From Cardiocondyla obscurior (taxonomy: Eukaryota; Arthropoda; Insecta; Hymenoptera; Formicidae): a DNA stretch of 64,000 nt. Numbering within the stretch: the stretch's first letter is position 1; each line of letters starts with the position of its first letter. Shown here in pieces: positions 1 to 13,200 of this stretch. The stretch spans positions 1,550,001 through 1,614,000 of the forward strand of contig NC_091869.1 of the NCBI RefSeq assembly GCF_019399895.1, given 5' to 3'. The notes below the pieces were generated by a model. It saw only the letters and a program-made list of their open reading frames with translations. It was not told where the DNA came from and did not search any database. The position numbers and the translations under genes were made by a program.

Positions 1-931
1 TGTAGACTTAATTTCTCTTGCCCTTTTGGCTTCACCCCCGCAACATTACGTTTTTTCCTGATATTTTTATCTCCATGGTAGCACCTTTGTATTGTTAATG
101 AACGTATATGTATAAATACAAAACGTGGATTCAATCATTGATCACGTATGTAAACAAATATAAGTCAAGTCTCAAATCTCCTATAACTCACTCATTCTTG
201 CGGAGTAAAAAGATTCAAATAATTCAAAAGATTGAAAAATTGAAAAACTTTACGCTTTTAAATAATCTTTATATATTAATTTAAAAATATCTAAATACTT
301 ATCTTTATGGTAATTTAACATGATATAAAAAAGCGATTCAATTTTTGTGAATTATTCTCAAGATCTTAATTTGTCTGCTTTGACGTTCTTTTCAATAAAT
401 GATGTTTCTTTAGTATGTCGCAGCTCGGTATGTCATACAGTATTTCCGCCGTTTGGGAACCTCTGCATTAGTCGAAATAATCATTATCATATCACGATAA
501 TGCATGTATATCTAATTCTACCACTAGTATCTCTTACAATTACTATTGTTACGGCTATTATTCGCTTCGTCGAAGTGCTTTATGCAGTCGGATATCTTGC
601 GACTTACCTATCGTTCGATGATGATTAAGCAATCGATGCTAGATTACGCGCTTTTACAGCATTAATTCATGTTTAAGTTTCTTTCACTGTGAAACATATG
701 CATAATTATTGTACGCAATTTTAGGAAACGTTCCGAAAACAAAAGAGCATTCTGTCTCGCGGCGGAACGTGTTAAAACTTGTCAAAGATAGCTTGCGCGA
801 CGCATTCAATCTGTCGATCGTGTGCCAACGAATGATGCTTGTAGCAGCAGAACTCACGTGTGGGTGTGCGCACGTGCGTGAACGTATTCAGACTCGAGCA
901 AATCCTGATCGCGGCGCTCGACAGGCCAATA
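1..931. other. 3' flank of the PI3K subunit gene
   Basis: Downstream of the stop codon. It probably includes the 3' UTR of the minus-strand gene. I see no canonical AATAAA on that strand within the 900 bp, so the transcript may extend beyond the window. Nothing else is recognised. Confidence 0.5.
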
Positions 932-1226
932 TTATGTGTGCGGCATGACGAGTTGATTCTCTTGAGGCAGCCGCGCCAATGGCAATTGATTCTGAATGTG
1001 AATCTGTTGCTGCTTCTGCTGAGCCTGTAGTTGTGCGAGCGCTAAGGACGTCGCAAACCGAGGGTAGGCCAAAGTAGTGGTCAGGCACTCGTTATGCTCC
1101 TCTAAGGAGTTCTGGGCGTAGTGTAGTACTAGGTGTTTCAAACTTTCGTGAATGTTGTATGGTTCGGCAAAACCAAAGCCGCGTTCAGTGGCGTATATTA
1201 TGCAATGCTGTACCGTGCCGTTGCAC
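932..1226 (-). CDS. Pi3K21B: C-terminal SH2 domain, last exon and C-terminal tail
   Basis: It encodes CNGTVQHCIIYATERGFGFA, then HLVLHYAQNSLEEHN and TLAYPRFA, the usual end of cSH2. A Gln/Leu-rich tail of about 30 residues ends at TAA (934-932). The vertebrate protein stops soon after LAYP, so this tail is an insect extension. Confidence 0.97.
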
Positions 1227-4200
1227 CTGTAACATTATAATTTCCAAATAACACATAGCATAAATTACAAAATTATGTCGGCCAACCAAATACGATTTTT
1301 TAAATTAATATCTGTAATATTTTTTTTCTTTATATATTGTATAATTTATTTTATACAAAATGTCCCATTATAAAGAATTCATTTAAATATCTTAGAAACA
1401 CTTATCTGCTCGTCATAAAATAGGATTACTTACACTATGGAAAGCGCATACTGGCCCGTTCTTGATCGACGGACAAGAAAAGTACCGTCTGGTCGGCCTT
1501 TTAGAATATGATCGGCGTCGGTACGAGAACCCTGCAAATACAGCCACGAATTCTCGTCGGAATGGATTGGAAAGTCTACTTCCTCTTTGTTCTGTTTCGT
1601 TCCGTTCTTCTTTAACCACCTGTAATGTTCAAACTAAATTATTTTTTTTTTAATTAAAGAAAATTTTTCTAGTCAAGGAAAATACATACATAGAATGACG
1701 ATCTTTTTGTCGTACAAGCATTCCAATCTCCGCCTTCAAATAGCACAATTCTCTCTCAAGGGTTCTGTAATAAGCATAATGTTGTCTCAAACTGTCTTCC
1801 AATTGTTCTTTACTATCTTCTAAGGCCTTCAGTCTTCGCTTCAGCAGTTCTAAGTTGTCTGTTAAACTGCAATTATAAAATATTCAAATTTACTTGTAAT
1901 TTTTATAACAATATACATATTTCGAAGAGCACTAAAAACAACAGAGCACTTACGTAGAAATCTCATGAGGCTGGGCTTCCTTCTGGAATCTTTCCTGTAG
2001 TTTTATCTGTTCTTCAAACATTTTGATGGCTTCTGTGAAAGCTTCCAATGCCTGTCGCTTTAATTGAACTTCATAGACCGTTTTGCTGTACAGATCTAAA
2101 CAGTGATGATACTGTCGCATTGTATCGGTTATTTCTTTCTCCAACTCCAAAAACTTTTGTTTAACTTTTGCCATGTCAGTTGTATTTGCAAGTTCTTCAT
2201 CCTATTGTTTATTTTTTTGCAAAATAAAATAGAATCAAGTTCAAGATCAAATATAATAAAAAAATAATTTCCAATTTGAATTATAAAATTTGAGAATGAT
2301 ACCTGTTGAAATCGTGAAATTGGGTAAAGTAGTTTAATATCCAGTACTGAATTATACTGCGCGAGCGAACAATTCCTGTAGTAGTCAACCAGCTCGATGA
2401 CCGAGAAAAAACTATAAGGATCCGAGAACCCATATTTTCCGTTTCGGTGGCAGATCTTGATGAGCTTATTGGTTCCGCCTTTACGTAACGTCAAAGTATA
2501 CTCGCCGCCCTTGGAAGACGCATTGCGTACCAGGAAAGTGCCGTCTGGCGAATCAATCATCATCTCATTCACCTCATCTCTCGTAATGTCACCCCAATAC
2601 CATTCGGCTTCTTGTAGTGTGCGCGGCCTGAAATTTTTTTCGACGATAATTACGATTGGGCATCACTTGTACTACATGTATCTACAAACCTATCGTAAAC
2701 TTTAAAAAAAAAAATACATAAAAAAAAAAACAATTAAAATTAAGTAAGATATTGAAGTTAAACTGAAAGAAAAAGATCAAAATTGAAAGTTTAATGTAAA
2801 ATTAGAGCAACAAACAAGTTTGTAATTTAGATTGAGATTTGGATTGAAATCAGAATCAGATTTGAAGTTTACCTATGCGTTTGTTGATCCTTGCCAGTAT
2901 CTGCATCAGGTGCCGTTTTGACAGCTTCATCTTCGAGAACCGGGAATGGATCCAAAATCGGAAACTGTGGTTTCGAAACTTTACGTGGCGGCAATTGAGG
3001 AGGACTAGCAAACTCCGGTAGCTTCTCGTGCCAATTGCCGCGCAATAACAGCAATTCCATTATACGTATATGCGCTTCCGTGTTGTGAACAACTTGGCTG
3101 TAAAATTGCGCAGGGTTAAATACTTCCTAATCAAAGTATTACGAGCATTCTATCGTATACGTCTTATCTAATAATAATAACATAATTGTTAAAACTAGTT
3201 AATTTTTTTTTTTTATTGCACCGACTGTATTATTATATTCTAAAACATGCATAATGCTGTGCACAAACCAAAAGTGAATAACCTATCGCTAACAAAATTA
3301 AGTTACATTCTTTTAATTTAATTAGTCTGCTAGCTGACGAAATAAAAAAAAACAAGCTACTGACGTCTTCGAATACATCTATGCTTTTTTAGCGGCCACT
3401 AGCGCACTAGTGCGAGTGAACCGGTAAAAAAAAAACTCGTGTGAACCGCACTCTATTCTCAACTCTTCTCTCTGCGCAGCTGAAAAGATCCACGTGGCAC
3501 TCACATGATTCGCTCCCAAGGCGGCCTAAGAAATATATGGCAGAGCACTTGCACGAGGATAGTCGGCGGTTCCGTGTAACCCCGTCCGTGCTGCAGCTGG
3601 CAGATGCGACAGAAGTGCTCCATCAAAAGGCACAGTGTACTACGATGATGCTCCGGCAGTTCTGCTACTAACTGATTGAGACGAATCGCGCACTGCTCGT
3701 CACTTCTTATATCTGTGAAACAAAAATATATATTTAAACATTCGGTATCGGACGACGGGTTATTAATAAAAATAAAAAAAATAAAATAAAAGGGAAAAGG
3801 CAAGCGTGAAACTATTTAATTACGAAATATATACTCACTTGACGCTTCCAGAAACCTGTCGTACCATTGCACCGGAATTACTGGATCTGGTAATTCGCGC
3901 AAGAATTTTTTTAGAACACTGGAGATACATTGGGGAGTGTACGGACTCAAATCCGCGTTGAAGGCATCTGAAAATATATTATGTGTTTTAGTCCAATTCG
4001 CTTGCATTGTCTGTTAAAGTGACAGTACCGAATCAGATCAATTATATTAGTTATTAGTTACAACAACAATAACCACTGCGAACGAATAATGTTTGGCAAA
4101 ATACAGCTGTACAAATGTTAAGAGTTTATCGTTAAATGTGTGGAATTACATCCGGATCTCTGTCTCTCAAAGTCTGAAAGGAGAATTTCTCTGGCCCGTC

Positions 4201-7200
4201 CGCTGTCCCTGAAATCTCGATTTGTCGCGTAAAATATACATGGAACATTCACGCTTTTCTGGCGCCCTCCCCCGGAGGGACAACGGGAAAGGCCCTCCAC
4301 AATGAAGCATGCATCTGGTGGCGTGGCTCGACATTTTTGCAACCCGCGAGCCGAACATCGTGGCACGACCGCCGGCTATTTATAGCGCGTGCGATCGCGC
4401 GATTCGACCTGCCGGCCGGCCGTGGCTGCAGCTCGTGTCGTCTTCTTACCTTCGTTCAGCTTCTGTCGCAGCTCGAGAGTCTGCTCGTTAGGCGGGCTGC
4501 TGTGGTAGACTTTGTAAAGGTCCAGCGTCGAGTCGGCGAACGCCCTCTCCTCGATCTCGTGGATGCATCGTTCCACGAGAACCGGTGCCGAACGGATGTT
4601 GGGGTTGAATTGCGAGCACAGTGCGAGACCGAACACTGCAATATGCGACAAACATTCGAGGCGATTCCGTGAATTCTTTGCTGCACGGCGGAGAGAATTT
4701 TGAAACGCGAGACGTACCCCAGACGCGGCGCAGCGTGCTTAGGGCACGTCTCGCGTTTCAAAATTCTCGACCGCGCCGAGCCCAATGTCTATGCCTTTTT
4801 GCGAACGATTCGTAAAAAACCGAAACATTACCTCGTCGCGATAAATCGTGAAAAGAACGTACGTTGTTATCATTCAACGGCGGAGCAACTCACTGGTAAG
4901 GATAATTTTTTCTTTTTACCTTTGCCGTTTTTAAAACTCAATTTTGTGGCATTTAATTAAAAAATTAGAGGCGCGTAAAATCTTTTTTTTTTTTCTTAAT
5001 AATTATTGAGGTCCGATTGTTTCACGTCGCGTAACAGACCCTGCCAATTTTTAACGCACGGTTCCTCTCAATTTAAACGCTTTTAAATTTAGCTCCACAA
5101 AAATTCCTATTTAGTTCATCTATCAAATCGGCGATTTTGAGATTTGAATTAATTTTAATATTTAATTAATATGTCCAGGCAAAGACGGTCTTCGCGATCG
5201 AGGATGACCTGGTGAAAGTACCGTCTTTGTCTGGACATACTAATTAAATATTACAATTAAATCGACCGAATACAATTGAAGAGAACGAGAGGAACGAATA
5301 GATAGTCGCGGGAGGGGGAGACGGAGGGGGACGGGGTGAGAACGAGCCCTAGGTATATTCCTCCACTACTCCCACTCTCGCTTTGTCCTTCTCCAGCGGT
5401 CGTGCGAAGCACACGTACTACGCATTGTACGGCAGCCACGTGTCTCTGTGCCGTAAGTAATTCGCATTTGCGTTCACGAAAACCGTCCGGCACGAGAACT
5501 ATCTTCTCCCCATTCTCCGTGTGAGGAGAACACGTCTGATTACGCTCCTTTCGTTAAAATAAGCTACATCCTTGCTTATGCGCTCATCTCCCCGAGGTAA
5601 CCTTTCTATTTTAGAAGTATTGTACAGACTCGCGTAATTTTAACTAATTGTCTGGACTTTTTGTTTGCAGATAACCAGAGCGAGGACGAAGTTCGAATGG
5701 CCTAAGAGGAAGCTGGTCACTCCGACGGGAGGACTGATGTTCTGAGAGGAGGAGGAGGCCTCGGAAAGGCATCGTGCATCAACGGAGCAACCCCAGAGGT
5801 AAAAAAAATTTTATTTTTTATTATTAATTTAATATACCGTTTAGAAGCGCGTGCATTCTTTTCTAAAGACAAAATACTTGTAACATCTCTACGATTAAAT
5901 TTTATATTTCTTTTTGTTACAGATCGACGCAGCTGCATCCGCCGTCGTCAACGAAAGTGTCGTCACCGCCGATATTAAGAATTATACGAACCGCAGCCGG
6001 TTCGTCGGTCGTTTCGGGAGTTTCGCATAGTATTCGGGCGTAGTTTTTTGACGTAACTTTATTCTAAACGCGAGTGCCGGACAAAAAGGCGCGAAGTGAT
6101 AATTAATTTTCGCGATTGTAAAATCACGGTCGGGGTGTTCGCGAGTTACTTGTGCGCGGAAGGATGACTCGACACACAAACTGAGAGGAGGAGCAGGCCC
6201 GGGACGGGCATCCTGCATCGGCGGAGCAACTTTTAAGTAAGTATAAATTAAAAGAAAATTTTTTTTTTTTTATTAATCTCATTAATTAACTGACATGTCT
6301 ATATTAATGTTTTCTTTTTTATGTTACAGTCACCGGCAGAAATTTACAACTCCGCTGAAGCTCATGCAGATTGGTAAGTCGCATGATTTTTTTTTTGTAG
6401 TTTATAATTGAGGTCTTTCAAAAAATAGCGCGCGCGTAGCGCGCCCATGGTTTCTTCTAGTATAATTAAATTAGTAATTAATTCCATATTGATGCTAACG
6501 AGCGTTTTTAAATTTATTCCAAAAAACGTGCTGAGAAAGATATTATACTTTGACCACAGCGTGAATCCCCCTATCCGTGTCTTTGCCAATTTAACATGTG
6601 ATAATAGTTATCACGGCAGTAACGGATAAGAAGCGACATTATCAGTGACACCCATAAACGTTATTTTTTAAATTTATTCTTTGTTCCTAACACGATTTAG
6701 CGCGCGCGTTAAAGCTTCTCTTAATTAACGAGACCTGATCAAACTTCGTAGGACACGGGCGCAAAAATTCAACGGGTTTAAAGCAACGGCGGGATTGCAT
6801 AACGTCCGCGATCGCCACTCGAGAAACGCTCGAGGGAAAATTCCCGGCACTTTCCCGCGGATTTTCAGACTGCTTCTCGGGCCGCTTATCGCCTACGGAC
6901 GTTTCTTTCTCCGATCATCTCTCCTCTCCGCCTTTCTTTCTCTCGTTTCTTCTCTCCCGCCCCTCGTCTTTTCGCCTGTCGTTTTATTACGGCTGACGAG
7001 CCTTTGATTTTATTTTCGCGCGAGAATATACGGCCCGATCATATTTTCAGACACGGTCCCGCTTCCTCTCTCTCTCTGTCTCCCGCGAATAACTCGCGCG
7101 TACACGCCACTTGTACAATCAAAGACGCGTGCATTATGACAGAAGAGAGAGGACGAGCGGAGAACACATTGTGCAGGGCGGGGAAGAGAGGGAGGAGGAA

Positions 7201-10200
7201 AGAAATTTATTTTTACGACCGCGACGGCGACGTCTTGTTTCTTCATGACCGTGTCTTCTTCACGTCCGCTCGAGAAGGACGAGTGGTCGAGGGAACGAAA
7301 GAAAGAGAGACACGGGGAGGACAAAAAGTCAGAATTAAAACACGGTCTATACCGTAGAACGTAGGCACGCACGCGAATTTTATGCGCGAACGCAAGGCTA
7401 TTTGAGATCCGTCACGAATTCCGAATGTCGCGATCGCCGATGCGCCAAGAAATCACGGCGCGGGGAGCAAACGGTAGCTAGATTCTGAATTTGCGGCTAA
7501 TGGACCAGCTCGCGGAGGCATGGCATTCCGCTTTAACGAGCCGATTGCGTATCGCGCGCGGAAACCCGCACCGGGGCAATTTTCGGATTTCGACAGCTCG
7601 AACCGTTGACGCGTTTAGGCCCCGCGAAAGTCATACGCGGCGTCGAACTCGCACTTAGCGTGATAAGCGAAAGCGACCGGTGATATTGAGAAATACCGAG
7701 GGCGAGCGCGCGCAATTAAAAGCTCCGCAGCCGATAGTCGCGTCATTTTCAATCAACTTTTCCGACGCAGAGGCAGGTGTAATTTGCGGGACCACGTCAA
7801 TGTCGACGTCGCAAGCGAGCGAACTCGGCTCCCGCCGCGCACGTGACTCGAATTTTTGCTTGCGAGAGAGACGTAATTGTCGTCGCCGCACCTCCACGCG
7901 CGCTCAGATCCGTGTTGACGACTCGCGCGCGCGTGCAAGCGATTAAACGTCACCAATTACTGCAAATCAACTGGGGCCGACGCGATGACCGCGTGTGAGC
8001 GGGGGTTTCCTCCTCGTTCCCCAAGAGATTCGATTGCCCGTAAGTCCTGACGGTTTCCGAGATGGTTGGCACCAAGAAGCACGTCCGATCCGATCTCGCG
8101 GCAAATTTTCAGATGCCACAAGATAACCAAGTCGAGGCGCGTAATTAACGGCTCGTCTCGCTCTCCTCGCAATTGTTTCCCGTCGCGGTCGCGGAAATGA
8201 ACCTGGTCCATTAATAACGACGCATCGTATCAGCTCTCTTATCGTAACTCGTCGCAGTCGCGGAATTGGCGTTGCGCGGACAAACGACGTTATCAGCGAG
8301 ACGATAATTCCGGGCGATCGATGCACCATCGCGCGCGCGTTGTGTACAAACGCAATTGGCGACAGGGAACGGTTAGAATAAATGAATGAGGGATTGGGGG
8401 CAGCGGGACGGGGCGCGGTGACATGGCCCTGAAGGCTGGCGCCGCGCGGTTTTGCTATGCACAAATATTCGATTCCGTCATTCGCGGCGGCGTGTGCAGC
8501 GTTAATTAAATGCATCGCTCGAGGCGCACGTCGGCGGCACGAGCGGTCGAGCCTTGCCTCCACGTTGTCTCTGCCGATTATCGTCGTCTGGGGTATTCCC
8601 GCCGCTCAACCGTCCTGCCGTCAAAGGCATACATTGCACCTCCGCAGCTGGCGGCTCGAGAGAAATTTCCCGGCGCTCTAAGAGGTCGGCTTATCGGTGG
8701 AAAAATCGAAAATAACCGATGGCGTTTAAAGATAAACATTCGGCGGGAACGTCTCGAGGAGGCATTAATTCGCGGCGCGTCATTGTTCGGTCATAAACGC
8801 GTAAAATAATGTATCGTAAAACGTGAAATATTAGAAAAGATAAAATCTCTCCTCTCTCAACTTTTACTTTTTTTTCTCCCCCCTTCTCTCTCTTCTCGCG
8901 AAAATTGTTTTGTGTGTAAAATGTCATAAACACATAAAATAGTGCGTTTCGTAAAACGAGGAATATTACAGAAGATAAAAAACGTTCCCCCTGGCAGTTC
9001 CGATCTTTTCATCCGAGGGACCTTTGTTACTCCGGGAGCAAATATACTTTAACGTCCCGGGCGCGGAGACGAGTTACAAACGTGCGATCGCGAGGATGAA
9101 AATAAGTGCGAACCGTTCCGAGACCGGCCGTTTCCCCGTAGCACGTCACACAGCCGCGGATATTAGTTTTCGCGGAGCGAAGAAACGCGTTTGCGGAGCG
9201 AGAACTGCGTAGCCGTGTTGAAAGGAGTACGCGCACGGTTAGGGATCATTAAATACCAGCGAGCGAGGCGACTCCCACGCGACCGCGACGCCGAGGGATT
9301 TCAATGAAAGAAAGCCGTCAGCCGTGAGGTGCGAGCCTTCATGGATTGATCCAGGCTATCGTAACGAGGTGCGAGCGGCCAGGCGCCAGAACGGGCGTCC
9401 TTGCCGTCGACTACTAGTAGCCGATGCCCGCGATCATGTTTCTGACGCAACGTTTCTCTCTCCGTTCGAAGACAACGAAATTTTTCCGCGCCTTTCCGTG
9501 TTCTATCCATCGGGGAAAGATTAATGGGCCGTGCCTAGCTTTATAACTATAAAACTCGCTGCAGCGGCGGCGGCGGTCCCGCGAGACGTGACTTACCTGA
9601 GGTAAACCTGCCGGTATAACTGTCCGGGTCCTCCTCCTCCGATATGCAATTAGAAGGTAAACCCGTCGCTGAACACGTCCTGTGAGCGACCAGCCCGCAA
9701 TCTGCGCAACGCAGAAAATTTACAAGATCAACAACACGAAAAACTCGCATAGTTCTTTTTTTTTTTTAATTTACTTATTCTGGTTTTGGAATTTTATTCG
9801 AAACGATTGCCACGCAAGAGTAAACTCAGAATGCTAGAAGTGACGATAAATTTGACAGCTCGTGTATAACTTCTTGAAGTTATGCAAGTTTATTAAAAAA
9901 TACAGATATCAGAAATTTATTAATGTAGAAAATTAATTAAAGATAGGACTGCGTAACTAATTTATAATTTGTCCGAAAGAATATGGCGAATGTGAAAGAT
10001 CGAAATTTACAAAGTAGTTTATTCGAGCTTCTTCATCCGTAAACTTTTAATCCGTAAACAGTTTAAGTCAGAAAATTAAAAAAAAAAAAAGACATTAAAA
10101 TTTAATAAAGATCGATAGAAAACGGAAACGTACCTTGGCAAAGGAAGCCTTGATGTAAGAGGCCCCTGAGGTATTTATGGCATTTGCCACACTTCTCCAA

Positions 10201-13200
10201 CACGCTGAAGCTGTGCGGTACGAGATTGTGCGAGCTATTCGTCAGGTTGTTGCCCGGACAGTTGATTCCAAGGGATGATTCGACGGCGACGCCAGTCGTC
10301 GGCGTCGTCGTGTTGAGCGTCGGACCCGTTTCCATCGCCACCGGGGGTGGTGGCAACGCTTTGCAAAGTTCCTCGATGCACACCAAAATGTTCTTCTGAT
10401 GGAATTCATCTTTTATACCCATATTCTGTAAAAAAAAATCACGATATCTCGTAATATGAGCTCAAATGCGGTCTTTCACGCGTCATATTCTAAGACGTAA
10501 AGTTTTAATTCTTCGAACAACTAAAAAGACGTTTTTGCGACCTTTGACCAACTTAATGGGCGCTCGCGTTGTCGAAGAGAAGTAGGGTCCGTCCGTCGGG
10601 ACCAATTCTACAGAATTACGAACCGAGCCGGAGAAACTTTTCTATTGAATACGCACGTGTGTCTCGATGACGGTTGTAAATTTGCAAGGGTGTAGCGTGA
10701 GCCAAAATCGCGACGGTGCGACTATAAAGAGCGGACACATAACGCGTGACAAAGTCAAACGTGGAGACAGTTACACGGTGACTAATGGGGGAAAATAATA
10801 CGCATGTCGTAAATAACCTAGGCGTTAACAAGAGTTGAACGCTTCGGAGATAGCGGACCGATTAAGATCCACTGGCCCATATTTTCGTCAGCGAGAATCG
10901 TCCTCTGGTCATTCACGAGCGGAATAACTCCGCCAGTTGAAATGCCCGTCGCCAAATTTTACAAAAGTTAAAACGGTCATTCAACGTTACAATTTTTTTT
11001 TTTTTAATGAGTGCAATATTAATAATAACAAGTTCCAAACTCTCGACTAAAAGAGTTCCGATCGAGTCCTAAGAAAATTTTCTTTCACCGTTAGTTACAA
11101 AAAATCAATCAGTATCACAGAATACATTTTACGTTTTATTCCGTAATTATATTATTATATGTATATACGACGCGCTTTTAAGCCGACACCGAGTACTGGC
11201 ACATGACTGGCTCGACAAATTTATTACGGATCTCAGACTTTTTAAATCCGGTACGGCAGAGCTCGTTCGCGATTGTTCGCGTTATAAATTACAGCGCGCC
11301 GCCTCCCTTTTCGTGGACGGAGCCGCGGAAAATACTTCCTAAGAGTGGCGATATCGCAAAACGAGCGAAAAGGAGAGAGATAATTCGCGGGTACCGCGGC
11401 GGTAAATCAGTCATGGGGGACGTTGAGAAGTCGGGAGCACCGCGCTCGTAAAAGGGGTGAATACGCCGAACGGGCGATCGTAATTTATACGCGTCGTTAC
11501 GACCCTCTCGCTTGCTCCCTTTAGCTCTCTCTCTCTTTCTCTCTCTTTCATAGCAGGCATCTCGTTTTCCCTAGAGGACGGCTAAGGCAACAGGTGTCGA
11601 GTGTGCACCGATGCACAATACCTGCACCGAAGCTCGCGAAGAGGTACAATGCGCCCCGCGACTCGCGATGCGGGTCACATTCGCGGTAATGGAGACCTTC
11701 GAGAGAGCTCGAAAGACTTCTGCCATCCGTGACAGCTGCGGATCCGTATCTCCGCCGCGGAATACGTCACCGCGTGTCAATGACTTGGTGCCTTTGATTC
11801 TCCAGCAATGTCATTTTACAAAACGCCGATAGCTGCCGATTAGCGTGGCGTCTCGCGTATTTCGGATGAAGCAGGAAAAAGAAAAAAAAAAAAAAGAGAA
11901 AACCCCGATAAAGCGATAAAGAACCAGACTCGTTGGGAAATTAAACATTTAAAGTACCGATAAAAACGATCGACACAGGGTGGCAGAAATAATTTTCGCC
12001 TCCCCCCTTAAAAAAAAAATATAAAAGTATACATATGACCAGTGCTCTATAATTACATTTGTCATTAAATATTCCTCGACGGCACATCGACTTCAAAACG
12101 GTTAATTAAAGTAAAAAGAACACAAGATTAATTATAGCTGGAACAAATATGATAATTACACGACAACTTGTGTAAACTGTAATTATAATTATTACTTCGT
12201 GACTCCTGCGCATCATACGCGACGCGAGACGATTGAAATTCCACGTTTCCACATTTCTCGGTGTCCGCCACTCGCTGTGGTACGTGCGAATGCGCTAAGA
12301 ACTCGTCAAATGTGCTAACGAGCCGCTCGATTGCGAAGGCGCGAATAAAAATGCTGGCAGCCTTCGCGCGATGCGAAATGATACTTGCCGGTGAATTGCG
12401 CGTGCTTGCTACCGGGCGCGCTTGACAAGATAATCGTCGCGCGATTAGTCGCGGCGTTAATTACGTTATCTCCAATCGGCCGATGCAGCGTCGGCGCGTG
12501 CAAAGTTCCAGGAAGTCCTTTATTAATATCGACCAACTGAATCACTTGACCGACAGCACTTTTTTTCCGCGCTCGCGTCCAATTTGAATTCCTCGCGCTG
12601 TAACGTTTACGAGTTAGCCTGACCCGAGCCACACATTGTGTTTAAGCCGCCAGTCGCGGCCGAGAAAATCAGTTTTCCCAGCGTTTCCCCATCTCCGACG
12701 ATTCGATGATCCGGCCTCGAAATCTAGGGAAACTTTCCTCGTTTAACGAACAATTAATAGATATCGGAAAGTGAGAAGCACGGGCTCTTCCTCCTGCACC
12801 GTACGCTGCTACAAAATCGGTGAGGCATTAACGTAAAATTTACACGTTACCACCGCGAATTCTCTCTACGCTCGCGCAAAGTAAATTTCAGACAATCGAT
12901 CCTTTGATAAAAGACTCCGAAGAGAGGAGAGAAGAGAGCCGCGTAAAACGGAAAGGCTTCAAGGAGAAGAGTTGAACGAGAGATGGAAAAATAGATTCAA
13001 GCGCGATTCTCGCTTTACGTAAATTATCTCTGCGCCGCAAGAAAAATAAATCCAATTCCAGGGAGAGCACTTCCGGCAGCTGGCTCCTTTTTCGAATTAT
13101 TCGGCTACGCGCGCGCGATTCTCGTGCGATGGCGCGCTATTTCGGCCGGCGCCACGGCGCGCAGTGGGCCAAACGCTATTATTAGCGGCGACAAGCCGGC

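Larger units (their letters stand above)
4636..9596 (-). other. Intron of the PI3K subunit gene between C1 and BH exons
   Basis: Apart from the hairpin at 4693-4768 and the dispersed repeat at 5123-6460, I see nothing coding. The part from 6800 to 9590 is CpG-rich with open frames on both strands and no recognisable protein, so it may contain an enhancer or internal promoter. It carries several short T- and A-runs. Confidence 0.5.

Noticed and set aside
1413..1619. 68-codon frame in the first cSH2 exon
   Set aside because: Wrong frame. The phase of neighbouring exons and the FLVR motif select the other frame.
4118..4815. Several overlapping frames around the BH exon on both strands
   Set aside because: Shadows of exon 4450-4635 and of the adjacent hairpin. 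Only the frame with FGLALCSQFNP is supported.
7004..9750. Many open frames of 60-200 codons on both strands
   Set aside because: CpG-rich intronic DNA with few stops. Only 9597-9701 is coding, by its C1 motif and phase.
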